Assembly: GCF_001522545.3 (NCBI RefSeq)
Contig: NC_031777.1
Location: 1,934,787 to 1,998,786 of the forward strand
DNA length: 64,000 nucleotides
Reading direction: 5' to 3'
Origin: Parus major
Lineage: Eukaryota > Chordata > Aves > Passeriformes > Paridae
Each line of letters opens with the position of its first letter. The stretch's first letter is position 1. Positions 36,728 to 50,705 of this stretch are shown here, one piece after another. Under the pieces are notes generated by a model. The model ran no database searches, had not been told where the DNA came from, and saw only the letters and a list, made by a program, of their open reading frames with translations. The position numbers were made by a program, and so were the translations under genes.

Positions 36728-39240
36728 TTTGTGTATTTTAAAGCTCACATAGGAAGCTCACTCATCTCTAACCTCCCATGCTTCTTTTCAAGGAAAGAGT
36801 TTGAATAAAAGTGTTATTTAATACTGTCATATTCATAGTAAAAGATTAAAAATGCAATTATGGAAGGTGAGGGCTTGATTTGGATGTTTAAGATGTAAAA
36901 ATCCAGAGAATTCTCTAAATAGAATTTAAACTGAAAGCATATAAAGCCATGAATTCTCAGCTCCTATTTTCACTGTTAATATTGTATTACTAAAGCCAGA
37001 TCCAGCAAAAAAAGGATTCCTTTAATGAGAGGAACATAATTTTAGCACAGCTGCCACAGAAACACACAGGGCCAAGCTCTGCCCATAGTTGCCTCTGGAG
37101 ATAGCTGGGTTTAATGCATTTGCAGGAGCCATGTGGAGAAAATCTCTGGCATGCTGTTACTAATTTCATTTGTGGAAGATGAGATAAATATTAATGAATA
37201 TAAACACCTATTAAATGTAGACTCACCAGTTAAATCACTGTGCTGACTGAATTAATGTGCAGAGAGGTACTTTGTAGTCAGGAATGTTCAGCTGGAATGA
37301 TGCTTTCTAAAAGGCAATTTCTGTGAGTTTATCATTTTGTTAATGCTACCTGAAAAACCTCCTGTAGAAGTTGGGAGCCTGCAGACATTTTAAATTCACA
37401 TCAAGGTCATTTCCATCCTTTTTTTTCTGCTCCTTGCTGCTTCCTTGGCAGCACCCATCAAAGCATCTGAGGGGTGCCTGATGAGCAGCCCTTCATTATT
37501 TCAACCAGGACCAGATTTTGGACCCAGAACACTGCATGGCCTCCTAAAACAGCTGCTGCAGTTCTGGTGAGGAACAGGACCAAAAAACTGAGCTTTGGAG
37601 GATACAGAAATTAGCTGACAGAAATAAAATAAGGTGCAGCTAATTCGTGCTGCCTCCCCATGGCTCCTGCTTAAAAAGATTTAAAAATACTGAAAAGTGT
37701 CAAAATAATCAGAATCTATTATGCAACAGTAGGAAATACTGAAGCTGTTCTTTAAATAGCCAGTGACACAGAAGATTTTTGTGTGCATTCCTGGGGGCTA
37801 CTGTTCCTTTTGAAATCATAAAAGAGGTTGCTGCTTTATTCCTTAGCCTTTCACAGTAGTGGGAAATAAAAGCTGGAGGTACAAATTGTGTGTAGATATA
37901 TAAATTATGTGATACTATGCATCCTCTAGTGAAGAAAAGGCATCATATAATGTGCAGTTATAGAAAACTGTAGGCATTTTAACAAATCCATAATCAGGAA
38001 ATGTCATTTAACGTAGAAATGGATGTATGGTGCTCATTTATTTATTAAGTATACCAGTAGGATAGGGAAAATCGAGGATGAGAATTCTGCTGGAGGCTGT
38101 GTCCATCATAAAAGAGGATTGAGGTGCTCAGGGGGGTGAGCAGCACTTTGGTCTCAGCAATCAGGGCTTGAACCTAATGCTGTAAAAACACTGGCATGTT
38201 TCTAATTGAGCTGAATTTGAATTATGGCCTCGTTGGCAACACTTGCATTTCACTGGGCTTTGCTTTTGAACTGCTGAAGTTTTTTTGGGGGGATTTTCTC
38301 CCTCCCTGGGGCTGGAGTGATAAATTTGCTATGTAACATTTCATGATAGATGGAGTGTTGGACTGTTGGGAATAAGCTTTTTGTGACACTGACCTAAGGT
38401 GCTGCTACTCAGTGAATAAAAACACTTCTCCCTTTGTAACCCTGGGCTTGTTTTATTCTCTAAACCTGCAGGAAAAATCCGTTTTGCTTCATCACGATCC
38501 ATTAATGTGAGAAATACTCATTCTAAATGTGACAACCCTTCCTTTCAGTGGTCCTGGTAATCAAAACAAACGAGGTCAGCATTTCCCTTGGTCCTCCTCA
38601 GGCTGCTAATGTCCATGTGGGATAATCATGGGGACAGAAAGACCTATCAAAAAATGTCAGGAAGGCCAAAATGGTTATTTTTCATAGTTGTCATTGTTAG
38701 AAAGTTCAAGAGAAAGAAGTGCTGAGTAGCACTGCTGGTGATAATGACAAATAGTGAGGGCTTTACCTAGAATAGAGGGGGGAAAATTACATTTAAGAGG
38801 GCTCTTGGGAAATCAGGCGGTCTCAAGCTGCTTGGGTGGCAGGAATTTCAATAAAGAGCTTTGAAGTGATTTCAGACTAATTTGTGGTGTTTTCTGATAA
38901 ATTTGGGTGCATAGGTGAAGAACCTGACTGCTGTAAAACTCACTCAGTGCCTGTCTCTAATAGGAAGAAAGGGGACCTGAGTAATTACAGATCAGTTTAA
39001 TTTTCACTTACAGGAGGAAAAAAAACCTGGAAAAAATGAACAGGTCTGGAATGTGCTGGACAGGTAAAAACATGTGGTTATTTGGGGAAGTGTCATCTGA
39101 AACCAGAGTAACACCATCCTCTGACAAGATTAAAAGTTCTCATTGCTAGGGGAGAGGCATTATGTGACAGATACCAACTCTTTTGGGCATGGTCATACTG
39201 TGCCAGATTGAGGATGAAACTGGGTGCAAAATGGTTGGAT
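36728..39240. other. Intergenic, no recognised feature
   Basis: About 2.5 kb of AT-rich DNA, notably poor in open frames on both strands. No repeat or RNA gene was identified by eye. It could hold regulatory sequence, but nothing visible shows it. Confidence 0.5.
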
Positions 39241-39578
39241 GATCATGGAATTGTGGAATGGTTTGGAATTAAAGATCATCTCATTCCAACCCCTCTTGGG
39301 ACAGAGGTCCTTGGAAGGCAGGGACACCTTCCATTAGAACAGGTTCTACAGGCCCCATCCAGCCTGGCCTTGAACAGGGATGGGGCAACCCTCACCATCC
39401 TCCCTGGGAAGGATTTCTTCTTAATATCTAATCTAAATCTATCTTATCCTTCTTGATATCTATATTCCTTCATCTTAAAGCCATTCTCCCTTGTCCTGTC
39501 ACTACATGCTGGTGTGAAAAGTCCCTCTCCTGCTTCCTCATAAGCCCCTTTTAGGTACTGGAAGGCTGCTATAAGGTA
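39241..39578 (-). mobile_element. CR1 LINE 3' fragment, - orientation
   Basis: 'ggaatggtttggaattaaag', 'cagcctggccttgaacaggg', 'cttgtcctgtcactacatgc' and 'tactggaaggctgctataag' appear in that order, about 335 bp of reverse-complement CR1. Confidence 0.9.
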
Positions 39579-42500
39579 AATTAAATGGGTATTTCCAGGT
39601 CATTTAATTCAGTCTGGGATGGTGAAAATATAGAAACATATAGAAAATCTGTGTATTTGTGGACAAACTTTGTAGTACAACTTTGTAGGCTAGTGGGAGA
39701 GGTTTCAAGCCTTGATAAATTGAGAAATGGTCATGGAAAAGCTGGGAAAAGCAGGCAGTGAGTGTGAGATGCTGGATTTGGAGGCAGCAGCCCTGCAGTC
39801 AGCAGCAGACAGCGGCTGTTGTGCCAGCAGAAGCTGCTGCTGCTGACGCTGGGTCACAAGCTGAACATGAGTCAACAAGCTGGGCCCATTGTGCAAAGGC
39901 AAACACCACGCTGGGTGTAAACTGTCCTGCAGACAGCAAAACACACACTGCTGCCTGCTGCTGCTGCTCTCACCCAGAATACCCAATTTTGGGGCTCCTG
40001 AGGAGACCCTGCTTGCTGCCCTCATCCTGGTCCGTGCTGGGCCAGAGCAGAGCTGTTCACTGCTGCCTCCTGAGCTGGGTGCTGAGTGGGCCTGGCTGAC
40101 ACACAAAATCTGCTTCCTCCTGCCAGCAGGGAAGGCAGGGGCTGATGTGGGTGAATGAATGGGGTTCTCTTTTGGCTGCTGCTATGCCAGCGTGCTGTGG
40201 CACTCTGTGACCACTCCAGATTCTTCATCAGGTGTCCATGTTTTCCAAGACAGAGAGATGCTCACACTCAGGTAGTTGTGGAAGTCTATTATATTTTATG
40301 TCTCAATCTCATTGCCTATTTCTCTTAATTTTGACCCTACAGTTCTAGAGGATGACCATGTCCCCAGTACTGGATTTTTAGAGAGATGTTTTCACACAGT
40401 ACCTTTTTGTATTCTGTGGGTGCTGCCTGAAATCCACAGGACTCCTGGGAATTTCATCTACATTATCTTTGCAGTCAGTCTGAGCTCAGAATGGATCTGG
40501 ACCAACTCCTCTTGTCCACACAGCTGTGGGCTCTCAGGACCATCTCATCTGCCTGCTGCTAAAGGCAGGTGATGGAACATCCTGAAATGTAACCCCTTCT
40601 CTGGGGCTCACCTTGTTTGCACATATTTGGTCATGTATAAGGGGATTGCAGGATATGCAGAATGTGGGCAATAAATACAGATTTATGGCTTTAAACCACA
40701 GCAAGGACAGGTAATTTTTAACAAGCTGCTAGACCAGGCTTTAGAATGCTTCTGCCTTCCTCTCTTAAAGACATCCAAAGAATTTTTCTTGGCTCTGTAG
40801 CATTGCCAGGAGCAGAAGGGTTGGTCTCCAATGCTCCCTGCAGCAGATCCTCAACAGTGCTCAGTCACTGTCTTCTGCCTCCATGAGTATTTCCTGGAGA
40901 GTTTTCAGACCTTTCCCAACTCATGGCTATTTATAAGGGAAATTCTGCTGCCTGCCAGCATGGCTCTGGGTTTTTCTGGGCTGTGCTGATGGAAATGTGA
41001 AAGATAAATTAACCTGCAGGTGCTTAGTCAGAGCTGGCATGTGGTTTTCCAGGCATGGGAGCCAATTCTCAGGGTCAAAGTGTCTGGACTGCGTTTGGCC
41101 AAGTGTCTGGATGGTGTCCAGCGTCACGAGAGCCGCTAATTACAGCAGGCTGGGCAGGGGACAGCATCACTTGGTTCTTGGCCTCTCCTTCTTTGCCAAA
41201 TACTGCTGGGGACTTCTGCAGGGGGGAGAGAGACACACACACATCCCTGCTCTTTGAGCAGAGGCTCAGCAGCATTCCCACATGTTCGTTTAGCAGTGCA
41301 GGGGCTAAACAAACAGCAGCAGATGGGATGGCCCTGTTGTTGTGCTCCACAAAGCCAGCAGACGACTCCAGGACATGTTTTTGTGGAGCTGCTGCTCACA
41401 GTGGGTCAGTTTGAGTGATCAGGAGGAAATGAGGGAGCAGCAGGATCACTGCTGGATCCTTCTCAGTTCTGATTAGGAAGGAGCACTGGAAGATGATGGC
41501 TCACCTCTGAGCTCTGTGTGCTGCTGCTGCTGCAGCGAGGGTAAATACAGAATCAATAGCAGGCTTTAGAATGCTTTTTTTTTTTTCCTCCCCCTGAAAT
41601 GTTTTGCCGAGACTGTTGCTCCCAGGGGCATTTATTTTAGGAGACAGGTTATCTCAGGAGTCATTTCCCGAGAGACTTCTCTATTATGTGATGTTTTAGC
41701 AAGAAAGACCTTCTCCAGAGACTGTGCTTTCTCTCAGGGGATTCATGTTTTGCAGAGCATTTCCTTGCATGTTTCAAAAAACCAATTTCTGTCCCCATTT
41801 ATTTGAAAACAACACCTCCTATCAGTCATAGCCTTCTGTCTGTGACGTGGTGGTCTCCCTCACTTCCCAGGCTGGACTTCAGCTGGACAGGAGTCATTCT
41901 GCCAGTGCCTGTGTTCAGTGCAGCCTTTGGCTACAGGTACTCAAAGCCCAGGGCCACCATCCTGCCTGGAAGTCTCATTCCTTGCTGCTTTAGGATCAAT
42001 GTCCAGGACATGGGACATATTCATAGGAATATGTCCCCCAGGCTCAGGGAACAACGGAGCTAGAGGCCACAGAAGCTTCCACAAATCCTTTTTCTCTTGG
42101 TTTCCCCACAGGAATGACTTTGCTGCCATTTGCGAGCCCAGTTCAGCCTTTAAAGGGCTCTCCCAGAGTCCCAGGGTGACAAATCCAACGCCAAGCAAGG
42201 AGCAGTGTCGTGATGTTTCCCAGCAGAGCCAGCACTGCCACATGATGATTTCTGGAGCTGAAACACCTCTGAAGTGCAGGTCTGTCTGAAAATCCCTGGA
42301 GCGGCTGCCTCCGGGGTTTCCATTCCCAAGGCTGGCGATTGCTGGATTCCCAACCTGGTTTAAGTAGGGCAGAGAATGTGAGTGGAAGGGGAAAGAAATG
42401 TCACAGGCCTGCGGGGAGCTGTCTGCCCCTGCAGGGCCCGGCCTTCCCGAGGTGGATCCAAGCCATCAGGCTTCACAGCCAGGACGAGCTGCTAATTTCA

Positions 42501-44950
42501 GTGGTGGCACCGTCCCAGCCGCCCCGCTTGGAAAAACGCTTGGGTTTTGTTTGTGCACAAGGGAGTCGTGTTTTACGGGTGCCCCATCCACCACGGGGGA
42601 CGTCTCTGTGAGCAGAGGGCCAGCACTAATGCCATCCTGTGTGGCTGGGAATGAATTCAGCCTTTATTCCACGCTCTCCATCCCTGCTGGGCCCGGAGGA
42701 GATGCTGCCATTTGCAGCTCCACACACCCCGGTGCCTCTAATCCCGGACAAAACCCGGTCCGTGGAGAAGCAAACACAACAAGACCTCTATTCTTAGCCT
42801 GGAAAGCCTCAAAGCTGGTTCTTTGGGGTGTGGGGCGATGAATATGCAGTTGCTGGAGCTCTCACAAAGCTCTGAGCTGGGAGCAGACGCTCCTCTCCCA
42901 TTGGATCTGTAGCCTTCGCTGCAGCTTTTCACAGTTACATAAATATGGCCTATTTTCCCCTCACAAATTAACATCTCTCTCGCTAAGTTTAGGCTTTTTG
43001 CATGCAATACAAAACAAACCTGCTTTTTCAAACGCAGCTGGAAGTCCTGGGTCACCCAGGGAGAGGCTGTCCCTGCCCCTGTAAAGCTGGAGGGCACCTT
43101 CACACTGGTGACAGAGAGTGGCACTGACAATGTCCCCTTGGAAGTCCAGGACAACACACTGCAAATCATCCAATTGCCCTTTTATTTTTTCCCCCCTGGG
43201 AAGAGTCAGATCCCAGCCTACAAGGCTGCCAGAGGGTCTGTCCTCCTGGAGACTGGAAGTTTGGCTTGGGGCACAGAGCAGAGAGCTCCTCACTCCCCAC
43301 AAGACACAGATATGGGGATTACTTTCCCCAAAGATGGTTCTTCCCCACCCTCCCCGATGGCTCTGCGGTGTATCTGCATTAAAAGCAGCCCTACAGAGAA
43401 TGGATGTCACTTGGAAATCTCCCAGCCCTGGGGGGTAGGAAAGCTGTGCATCCTCAGAGACTCCTGGCAGCTTTATTAGTGATTTAAGTAATACAGAGAG
43501 CTGCAAGAGAGATGCCCACACCCCCCCTTTGTAGTGATGCTGCTTCTGATTTTAGCATCCTAAAGGGATCCAGCTCCCCAGCACCACTGGGATCTCTCTG
43601 GGATGGAGAAACAATCGTGATCTTGACATGGCATCAAACCTCAGCTTCCCACTCCTCTTGTGATGGGAATGAGGATGGGATACCTGGGCTCTGAAGTGAT
43701 CATCCCTTGGGCTTTGGATGTGCTGCTCCAGGCAGAGAATCCATCCATAGCTACAGATTCACAGCGAGACCTTTCCTTCTGCGGGGCTGATGGAATGCTG
43801 GGACTTGAAATACGCTCTGACAGCTCCTGGCAGGGGTGACCTGTGAGGGGGAGGTTTCCTGGAGCTGGGTGCCAACATCCTGAGGCCAGTGGAGCGGGCA
43901 GGCAGGCAGGGTACTGGATTTTGGCTCTGTAGGACCGACCCTATCCTCTGCTGTGGGAATGTTCATCATTTTAGGTGAGTCTTGAAGGTGTGTGATGGCA
44001 CACAGGCACCCAGAGATGGGCATGGGGCCTGGTGTGCTCCCAGGTTAACTGCTGGGGAGGGTATTGACTTGGAAATTCTGCACTTGTAATTCCATGCATC
44101 ACCCATTGATTTCTACTAACAGCAGCCCTGTGGCTAGAGACCCATGTGTCTGCAAACACCAGCGGAAAACCTTGGAGTAAAATAGGTGACTGAAGGTTTT
44201 GGGGAGGGTAGAATACCTCAAGCATCAGACTTGACTTTCATTTTAATCCTTCTGACCAAACTGAGCTCCCCCAGGCGAGACCCAGACCCTCTGAGTGGCA
44301 AAGCACTGGAGCAGAGGAGAGGAAGAGATCTGGGAGCTTTCAAAAAAGGCATCAAAGAGGTTCAAAGCTCTCACTTCCTTCCAGAGGATCACACACTTCT
44401 AAGCATACGATGTTTTAGAGAAATAAAATCTGTGGAGTGAGGAGTTGGTGCCCCTTTGGGAAGGATTCTGGCTGGATCTCTGGTTCCCACCGTTTTGGGT
44501 CTGTCACTGCAGCAGATCAGCAGTGTCAGGGACTGCAGGCGGCTGTGCCTGACAGCATCCGAAGGGGAGGTGTGATGGCTGGAGTGTCTTTCCACCCCCT
44601 CAAACAGCCCTGCCAGCCCTTCGGATCTGTATCAGCACGACCCAGATAATGGGGATGAGAGGGGGAGGCTGAGTTTTACGCAGTGCTGCTGCTCTGGGGA
44701 CGTGCAGCCCTGGCTCAGGCCAGTCCCGAGCCATCCTCGGTGTCCCTGGGGAGCACCGGGCTCGGGGATTTTGTTATGTTCAAAGGAAGAGAGGAGTCAC
44801 CACGAAAAGCTGAACTATCACTGCAATCCCTTCCTGCCCTCTAGCACAGCTACCCCAGCCAGGCACCAGCAAACAAAGACCAGGCAGTCCTTTCCTCGCT
44901 GCCGTGGCACATGAGGCCCTAAATGGAAGAGATTCTCTCTGCTGTCCCTT
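39579..44950. other. Intergenic, no recognised gene
   Basis: GC content rises from about 39.7 kb onward, which keeps many short frames open on both strands. None shows a recognisable domain or matched splice signals. CTG/CAG-rich patches occur near 39,780-39,850 and 41,520-41,535. I see no gene here. Confidence 0.5.
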
Positions 44951-45125
44951 TCCCCCCGTGCCCGCGGTCAGCAGCGGGTGCTGGCGAGTCCTGGCAGCAG
45001 CCAGCCCGCGGCAATTAACGAGAGCAAGTCAGGCAGTGCCATCCTCTGCAAGCCTCTGTCTGCTTTCTGTGTGTGTGCATCTGCCAGAGCTCTCCCTTCT
45101 CCCCCTTCCCTCTTTCCTAACCCCC

Positions 45126-45151
45126 CTCCTTCCTTCCTTCCTTCCTTCCTT
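45126..45151. repeat. (CCTT)n microsatellite
   Basis: About six TTCC units lie inside a longer pyrimidine-rich stretch (45,085-45,170). Confidence 0.95.
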
Positions 45152-45179
45152 GCACCAGCTCCTGCTCTTTGCACAGGAG

Positions 45180-45304
45180 ATGCAGGGCTGGGGAGCCGGT
45201 GGCACGGTGCTGCTGCTCTTGAGATAACCGGGGATGCACCGGGACCCCGCAGCCCCAACCAGCCATGTCCATCCAGCACCAAAAGCCACCTGGCTGCAGC
45301 ACAG
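45180..45304 (+). other. Candidate non-coding first exon, possibly RGS8
   Basis: GC-rich sequence ends in a strong donor (CACAG|GTAAGAG, donor at 45305). It contains an ATG at 45265 (MSIQHQKPPGCST). Spliced to either 52857 or 55150 that frame stops quickly, so as an RGS8 exon it would be 5'UTR with a short upstream frame. Its start is unknown, and the evidence is the donor and base composition only. It may be nothing. Confidence 0.2.
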
Positions 45305-47139
45305 GTAAGAGCCAGGAGGGCCTTGGAGGGTGATGAAAGGCCCCCATGGTCCTTCCCTTGGCTGCATCCCTGGTGGAGGAGGGATTTTTGTCTTGCTCCT
45401 GCCCCAGTTTCCTGCAGGCGAAGCGGGAGGGGAAGGCTGCTGCTGCCACCCCTGTTAATGCCACTGCAGTGCTGCTCCCCGTGCTTTAAATCTTCCCGTG
45501 GCATCCTGTGAATGGTCAAAGGGACACAAGCACGGCTTGAGATTAATTAGCAGGCGGGGAAGGAGCAGCGTTTCTTAGGCTCAGCCCAGCCCTGACTGGG
45601 TTCTGGGGTGATCTCCGTTGCAATGGGATTAGCGCCGGGCCTTTGATGCTGAGAGAAAACATCAGCCTGCACCTCTGAGATCTTCCCCATCTTGGCATCT
45701 TCCCCCCCACCCCGCTTTGCTGTTGTGGCTTTAAAATGGTGGATTGTGTTTGCTTTGACTATTTGGGTGTCTGTGACATTGTGAGTGAGCGCTGGGGCTG
45801 AGCTGGTTAAAAACGAGACCAATTGGAGCGAAAAGAGACGGCGTTGGGGGCGAGAGAGCTGCGCTGAGCCGAGGCTGGAGCGAAAACTTGCAGATGGCAG
45901 AGGCATGTGCACTCTTTGGGGTAAAAACCAGCTAAACTGGGGGTTTCACTGTCCCCCCTGCAGTGATTGTGGGGCTGCTGTAACACCCCCACAGGGTGAG
46001 GGTCAGCTCCTTGCTCTGCCATGGGTGATGGAAATGAACCGGTTATTTGGCACAGCTGACAGCTACAAGGGGCCTGTTGTGCTGGCACCTTCTCTCCCTG
46101 TGGCTGATCCCATGGCTCTGCCCCATCCCAGAGGATTGCTGTCCAATTCCCCCATCTGGGGAGCCTATGGGTTACAGTGAACAGGCTGAGCTTCCTCTGT
46201 CCTGCTCTGCTGCCCTTCTCTGGTCCCTGCAGCCCCCAGAGCAGCGCTGGGACAAGCCTGGCCTGTCTCCCTGCGCCACTTCCACCAGGGAACATTGGGG
46301 ACATTGCCCAGCTGGGCTTTGGCAGAGCTCCTCTCCAGCCTGGCAGGACACGGGCACTGCTGGCAGCCCTCTCCCGAGGAGAAGACATTTTCATGAAAGA
46401 AACACCGTCTGCTGGAGGAAGAGGATGAGAGCTCATCTGGCTCACCCCATTTATATTTTAGCTCAGGCTACAGCAGCAGCCTCCAGAGGTAGATGAAAGA
46501 GAAAATCCCAGCTCACCCTTGTGGCTAGCTCGGTTTGTATTCCACCCTGCAAATACCCAGTGAGTGTTTAAAGCTGAGGACCTGCTCAGGTGTTTTGCTG
46601 TGATCTCCCCGTGGCACGGTTGTGCATCCCTGAGCAGTAAATGGTCCCAGGAAATCCTTGCTGGGGGACCTGGGTGCCCTGCAGGCCCCATCTTTGGGAT
46701 AACAGCGATAAGAGCAGAGCAGAAGCAGACCTCGTCCATCATAAATGGCTTTGGGGACGCAACCCCGAGGTCTGGGGCTGTTTTTTAACACTCAATAAAC
46801 AGCTCGTTTGCAGGAGGCAGCTCACAGAATGCAGGGTTGATCTCCCAGCAGAAAATTAACCCTGTTTGTCAGCAAGCCTCACTCCCTGACCTGTGCCGAG
46901 CATCGGATCTCGATCAAACCCTGCGAGGAGCGGGGAATCCGTGGCAGGGGATGGTAGCAGAGCTCTGCCAAGCCGGGGTGGATCCGTCCCAGCTTCCCAG
47001 GCACGCACAGAGCTGCCTTCCAGCCGCTGCCATATTGACAGCAGCAGCGATGCTGAAAGCTGGGAGGGCTCCAAGGCTGCACAGAGCAGCTCTGTGTCAG
47101 CTCCAATCCTTTCTGCCTCCCTGCTCCACACTCACAGCA

Positions 47140-47184
47140 TCCTCCCTCCATCCCTCCATCCCTCCATCCCTCCCTCCCTCCCCA
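47140..47184. repeat. (CCCTCCAT)n-like pyrimidine repeat
   Basis: Four to five units of TCCCTCCA grade into TCCC repeats. Confidence 0.95.
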
Positions 47185-48208
47185 GCTCCTTTCCACCGAG
47201 CTGCTCCTGGGCCCGGCAGCGCGTTTCCTCGGAGAACAATTATGAAATTGCAATAAAGTGCTTTAAAAGGGAAATTCTTCCCTTTGATTCCCGCCCGCCC
47301 TTCTCAGCCTGGAGCTCCCTGCTCTGCTTGTGCTGTTGGTTTTGTGTCCTACCTGCCCGGAGGAATTCGGGAGGGAGCAGGGAGCATCTGCTCTGCTGCA
47401 GCAGCCTCCGAGCCCAGGAGCCACAGGCATGGCCAGGAGCCACTTTTGTCATTGACAATTTAAACAACCACCTCAGCTCCTGAGCTGAGCCACAGACACA
47501 TCTGCAGATCTCATTTCATGTCATGTTTTTATTTTTGGACGTATTCTTTCATTTTCAAGAGGAATTTGACTCCATGGGTGTCTCCCATCTCCTGCCCTGA
47601 TGTGGAGAACAATTTGAGGTTTAAGATGAATAGATAAATCAACTGCTTTAAAACATTCTGAGCTTCATCTGTGGGTATTTCCTGATGCTACTTGAGATTT
47701 TTTTTTTTTTTAGAAGGGGGTTCAGTTTGCAGAACTAAGATAAGTGTGTGGTTTGTTTTGTAGTTTAGCAAGTGATCTACACCAATCATAATTCTTTCCT
47801 TCCAAGGCAGTCACCTTGTGCTGGACCAAGTGTGCTTTCAGACAAGACAGCAGGGCAGCCTGGCACAGTGAGCAGAGTTACAAGTAATTTCCTTCCAGGT
47901 TTAATTGCAAACGGTGGTGGTGGAGAACAGCAATCTCTGGAGAGCGATTAATTAATTACTAATCTGGATTCCCTTGGGGTTGGGCCCGTATTGGTGCCAC
48001 TCTGGATTCTGGATAAATTCTGAGTGACAAAAATGACATTTTATTCCTTCCAGGAGCCCAGCAAAAGCCCAAAGCCCCCCTGGGTTACAGCAGGTTTGTG
48101 GCTGAGCCTAAGGCAGGCTTTGCAGCTCACCTGAATTCCCAGAGCCAGGACTCCTGTGGGAAGCACAGCCTCCTGTGATTGGCATTTTGCAGCCACAGAA
48201 CCTGCACA

Positions 48209-48300
48209 AAATCCCACAATGGTTTGGATTGGAAAGAACCTTAAAGCTCATGGAGTTCCAACCTCCTGCCGTGGGCAGGGGCACCTTCCTGTGGTTGCTG
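48209..48300 (-). mobile_element. Short CR1 3' fragment, - orientation
   Basis: 'atcccacaatggtttggatt' is followed by 'ggaaagaaccttaaagctca' and 'ccaacctcctgccgtgggca', the last 90 bp of CR1 in reverse complement. Confidence 0.85.
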
Positions 48301-50057
48301 AGCATCCTCTGGAAGGTTCTCAGAGGCAGCAGGGTCTGATGGAAACACACCAGGGAGTGACTTCACCGATGGGGATGAAGCTGCTCAGCACCACAGCAAA
48401 GTGAAGGAGTGCTTTCCTTGGCAGGAGGGAAAATCCTCTTGGACAAGCAGGTTGTGAAAGCTTGAGTGAGGCCCTCAGAGCATGGCACCAGCCGGGAGAG
48501 AGGCTGCCAAAGACACAAGAAAAATCTCCAAGTAAAAACAACAGGAGCTGGTGGAGCTTTTTTATCTGGATGAGGTTTTTTTGGATAAAAACCATCTGAG
48601 TAATGATCGATGGTCAAGACACCTGGAATAGGCAAGGAGGCATTGAAGACAAAAAAGGACCCAGGAGAGGGAAATTCATGTGTAGGGAAGAGGCTGGCAG
48701 ATTCCCTTCTGCCCTTCCACAGTGACAGCCAACTCTCCCAACACTGCACGTGTCCACTGCTTATGTGTTTGCTGCTGCCACATTAGGAGGAAATTGCTTT
48801 AGAGTCATTTTTGGAGAGATTTAAATTTTTGGATGAGATTCAAGCCTAATATCAAAATGAGTTATTTTATTAAAAGCATTTAAATAAAACCTGAAGAGTG
48901 GTCAGAAGCAGGAGGGCTGTTTTAGAAGGAATTTGCTCTAAACCTACTGCACAGAAGCTTTCTAAAATATTACCCTGCAAAAACCCCGTAATTCTCTTTA
49001 TCTGCAATTTAATTACATTGCCTGTAGTGCCTGTGTCAGAGCAGTTCACTTATTCTTGTTCTCTATTAACTCACACCTGCCCCAGGAAACTGGAAGGGAA
49101 AATTGTTGGCATCCAGAGCCGTTTGTGTGTTATGGAGGATCTCACTGAACTCACCAAAAGGGTCTAATGAGGTACTGGAAAAATAGGAATTGGGGGTCTC
49201 CTACTGGCTGTGAGGTGGCAATATCTAAAGCTGGTGTAAAAGCAGAGGGAGAAGTGGGAGCGCTCCCACAATCCAGGGATTTGTCCCATCCAGTGTTTGT
49301 GGACCAGAGTTTGATTTGTTTGGGATCAAAGTCCCAGAGGATCTGAATAAAGGAGCAGAATCATCCAGAGCTGTGTGGATTGAACATTTTAGTGACCTCC
49401 TCCAGCCCACAGTGTGTGTGAGCGAGAGCTGAGGGATGTCCTGGGACTGTTATGGAAACCTTGTCACTTGTGACCCCCCTGCAGTGCCCACAGGGAACCT
49501 GGGGGCATGGAAATAAAGCATTAAACCAAAAATGACAAGTTACAAGTTAAATTTGGCTTGGGTTTTGGGGCAAGGGCTGCAGCTGACTGTTATTTAACTT
49601 GGACAAACCAGCCTGTGGTGACAGAGGATGAACCTCAACCTTTGACTGTGGTTTAGAGGAGATTTCCCTGGCCACGGCATTTTTGCACTGCTTGTCTTCT
49701 GATAACTGGAGATGTGATTAATCCCAGCCAGGCTGACCTGGGCTTTGCCAGGGGAGGATGAGAACAAGGCAAACATTTCCATGCCACGCCAGGCTGGGAA
49801 GGAGGGGGTCCAAGCTGCAGGAGAGCCGGGGTCTTTGCTGCAGTGCTGTGTTTTTCTAGGAGGTTTGCAGGGCTCTGCCTCCCCCCAGGGATGGTGTCTG
49901 GTGATAATGTGCTATCTCCAGGCATGTTTCCTGCTTATAGCACCAGGATGCCAGGGCCAGCAGCGTTTTAGCAGAGAGGAAGGTGACTACAAGTTTCCAG
50001 GGAAAAGGCAATGACTTGTTAAACTGCAGAGGACTTTTTTGATTATTACAATTGATT

Positions 50058-50086
50058 TTTTGTTTGTTTGTTTGTTTGTTTGTTTT
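50058..50086. repeat. (TTTG)n microsatellite
   Basis: About seven TTTG units. Confidence 0.95.
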
Positions 50087-50705
50087 AGTCAATCAGTTTT
50101 GTCAGGATGAAAACAAGTGATGGAGATATCCCAGCTTGAGCTCTCAGTGAGCTTGTGACCCCCATCAGTGCCCGTGTTGTCACTGCTGGCTGTGCTGGGG
50201 GGCTGTGGGTGCCATGGGTGAGGTTTTTACCATCACCGTGGTGCCCTGGGCATCCCAAACATGTTCTCTGGAGCATGGAGGTGGGTGCAGGAATAAAAAA
50301 GGGGGATTGGAGCCCACACATTGGGCTGAGGGCACCAAGGCAGCTTGCAGGGAGGCACAACCCCAGACGGGATCTGCCACACCGCTGGCTGGATTCTCAC
50401 CGTGCCCAGCAATAAGATCCTCCTTTGCTTTGTGCCAAAACCTCCCTCGGCCCTGCTGACACCGGGGCTCTTTGATGAAACTCTCCCGTCCCTCCTGTCT
50501 GTGGCAACCCCTGGAGACGATCTGAGAGCAGCAACCTTCCCCAAAGCTCCGGGGAGCCTCTGAGAGTGAGGCGGGCGGGTGCTTTATTCGCAGGCATCCC
50601 CCCCTCCCCGCCCCCAGATGCTCCCCGGCAGCCTTTGGCATCCTCCGCCCGTGCGCCGCGGTCCCCCGTGCCCTCGGGGGGAGAAGCTGGGCTTCTGCTG
50701 CCAGG

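Larger units (their letters stand above)
45305..50560. other. Probable RGS8 5' region or upstream intergenic DNA
   Basis: GC-rich, with many overlapping spurious frames. It contains pyrimidine-rich simple repeats (47,140-47,184), one CR1 fragment (48,209-48,300) and a (TTTG)n tract. No coding exon can be supported. Confidence 0.45.

Noticed and set aside
43108..43521. Overlapping long frames on both strands at 42.7-43.5 kb as a possible gene
   Set aside because: GC-rich DNA opens several frames at once. No domain, codon pattern or paired splice sites were recognised.
46444..46489. Possible mini-exon (acceptor TATATTTTAG, donor AGAG|GTAGAT) upstream of RGS8
   Set aside because: The splice signals are weak and the sequence does not resemble any known RGS8 N-terminus; many such pairs are expected by chance in this length.
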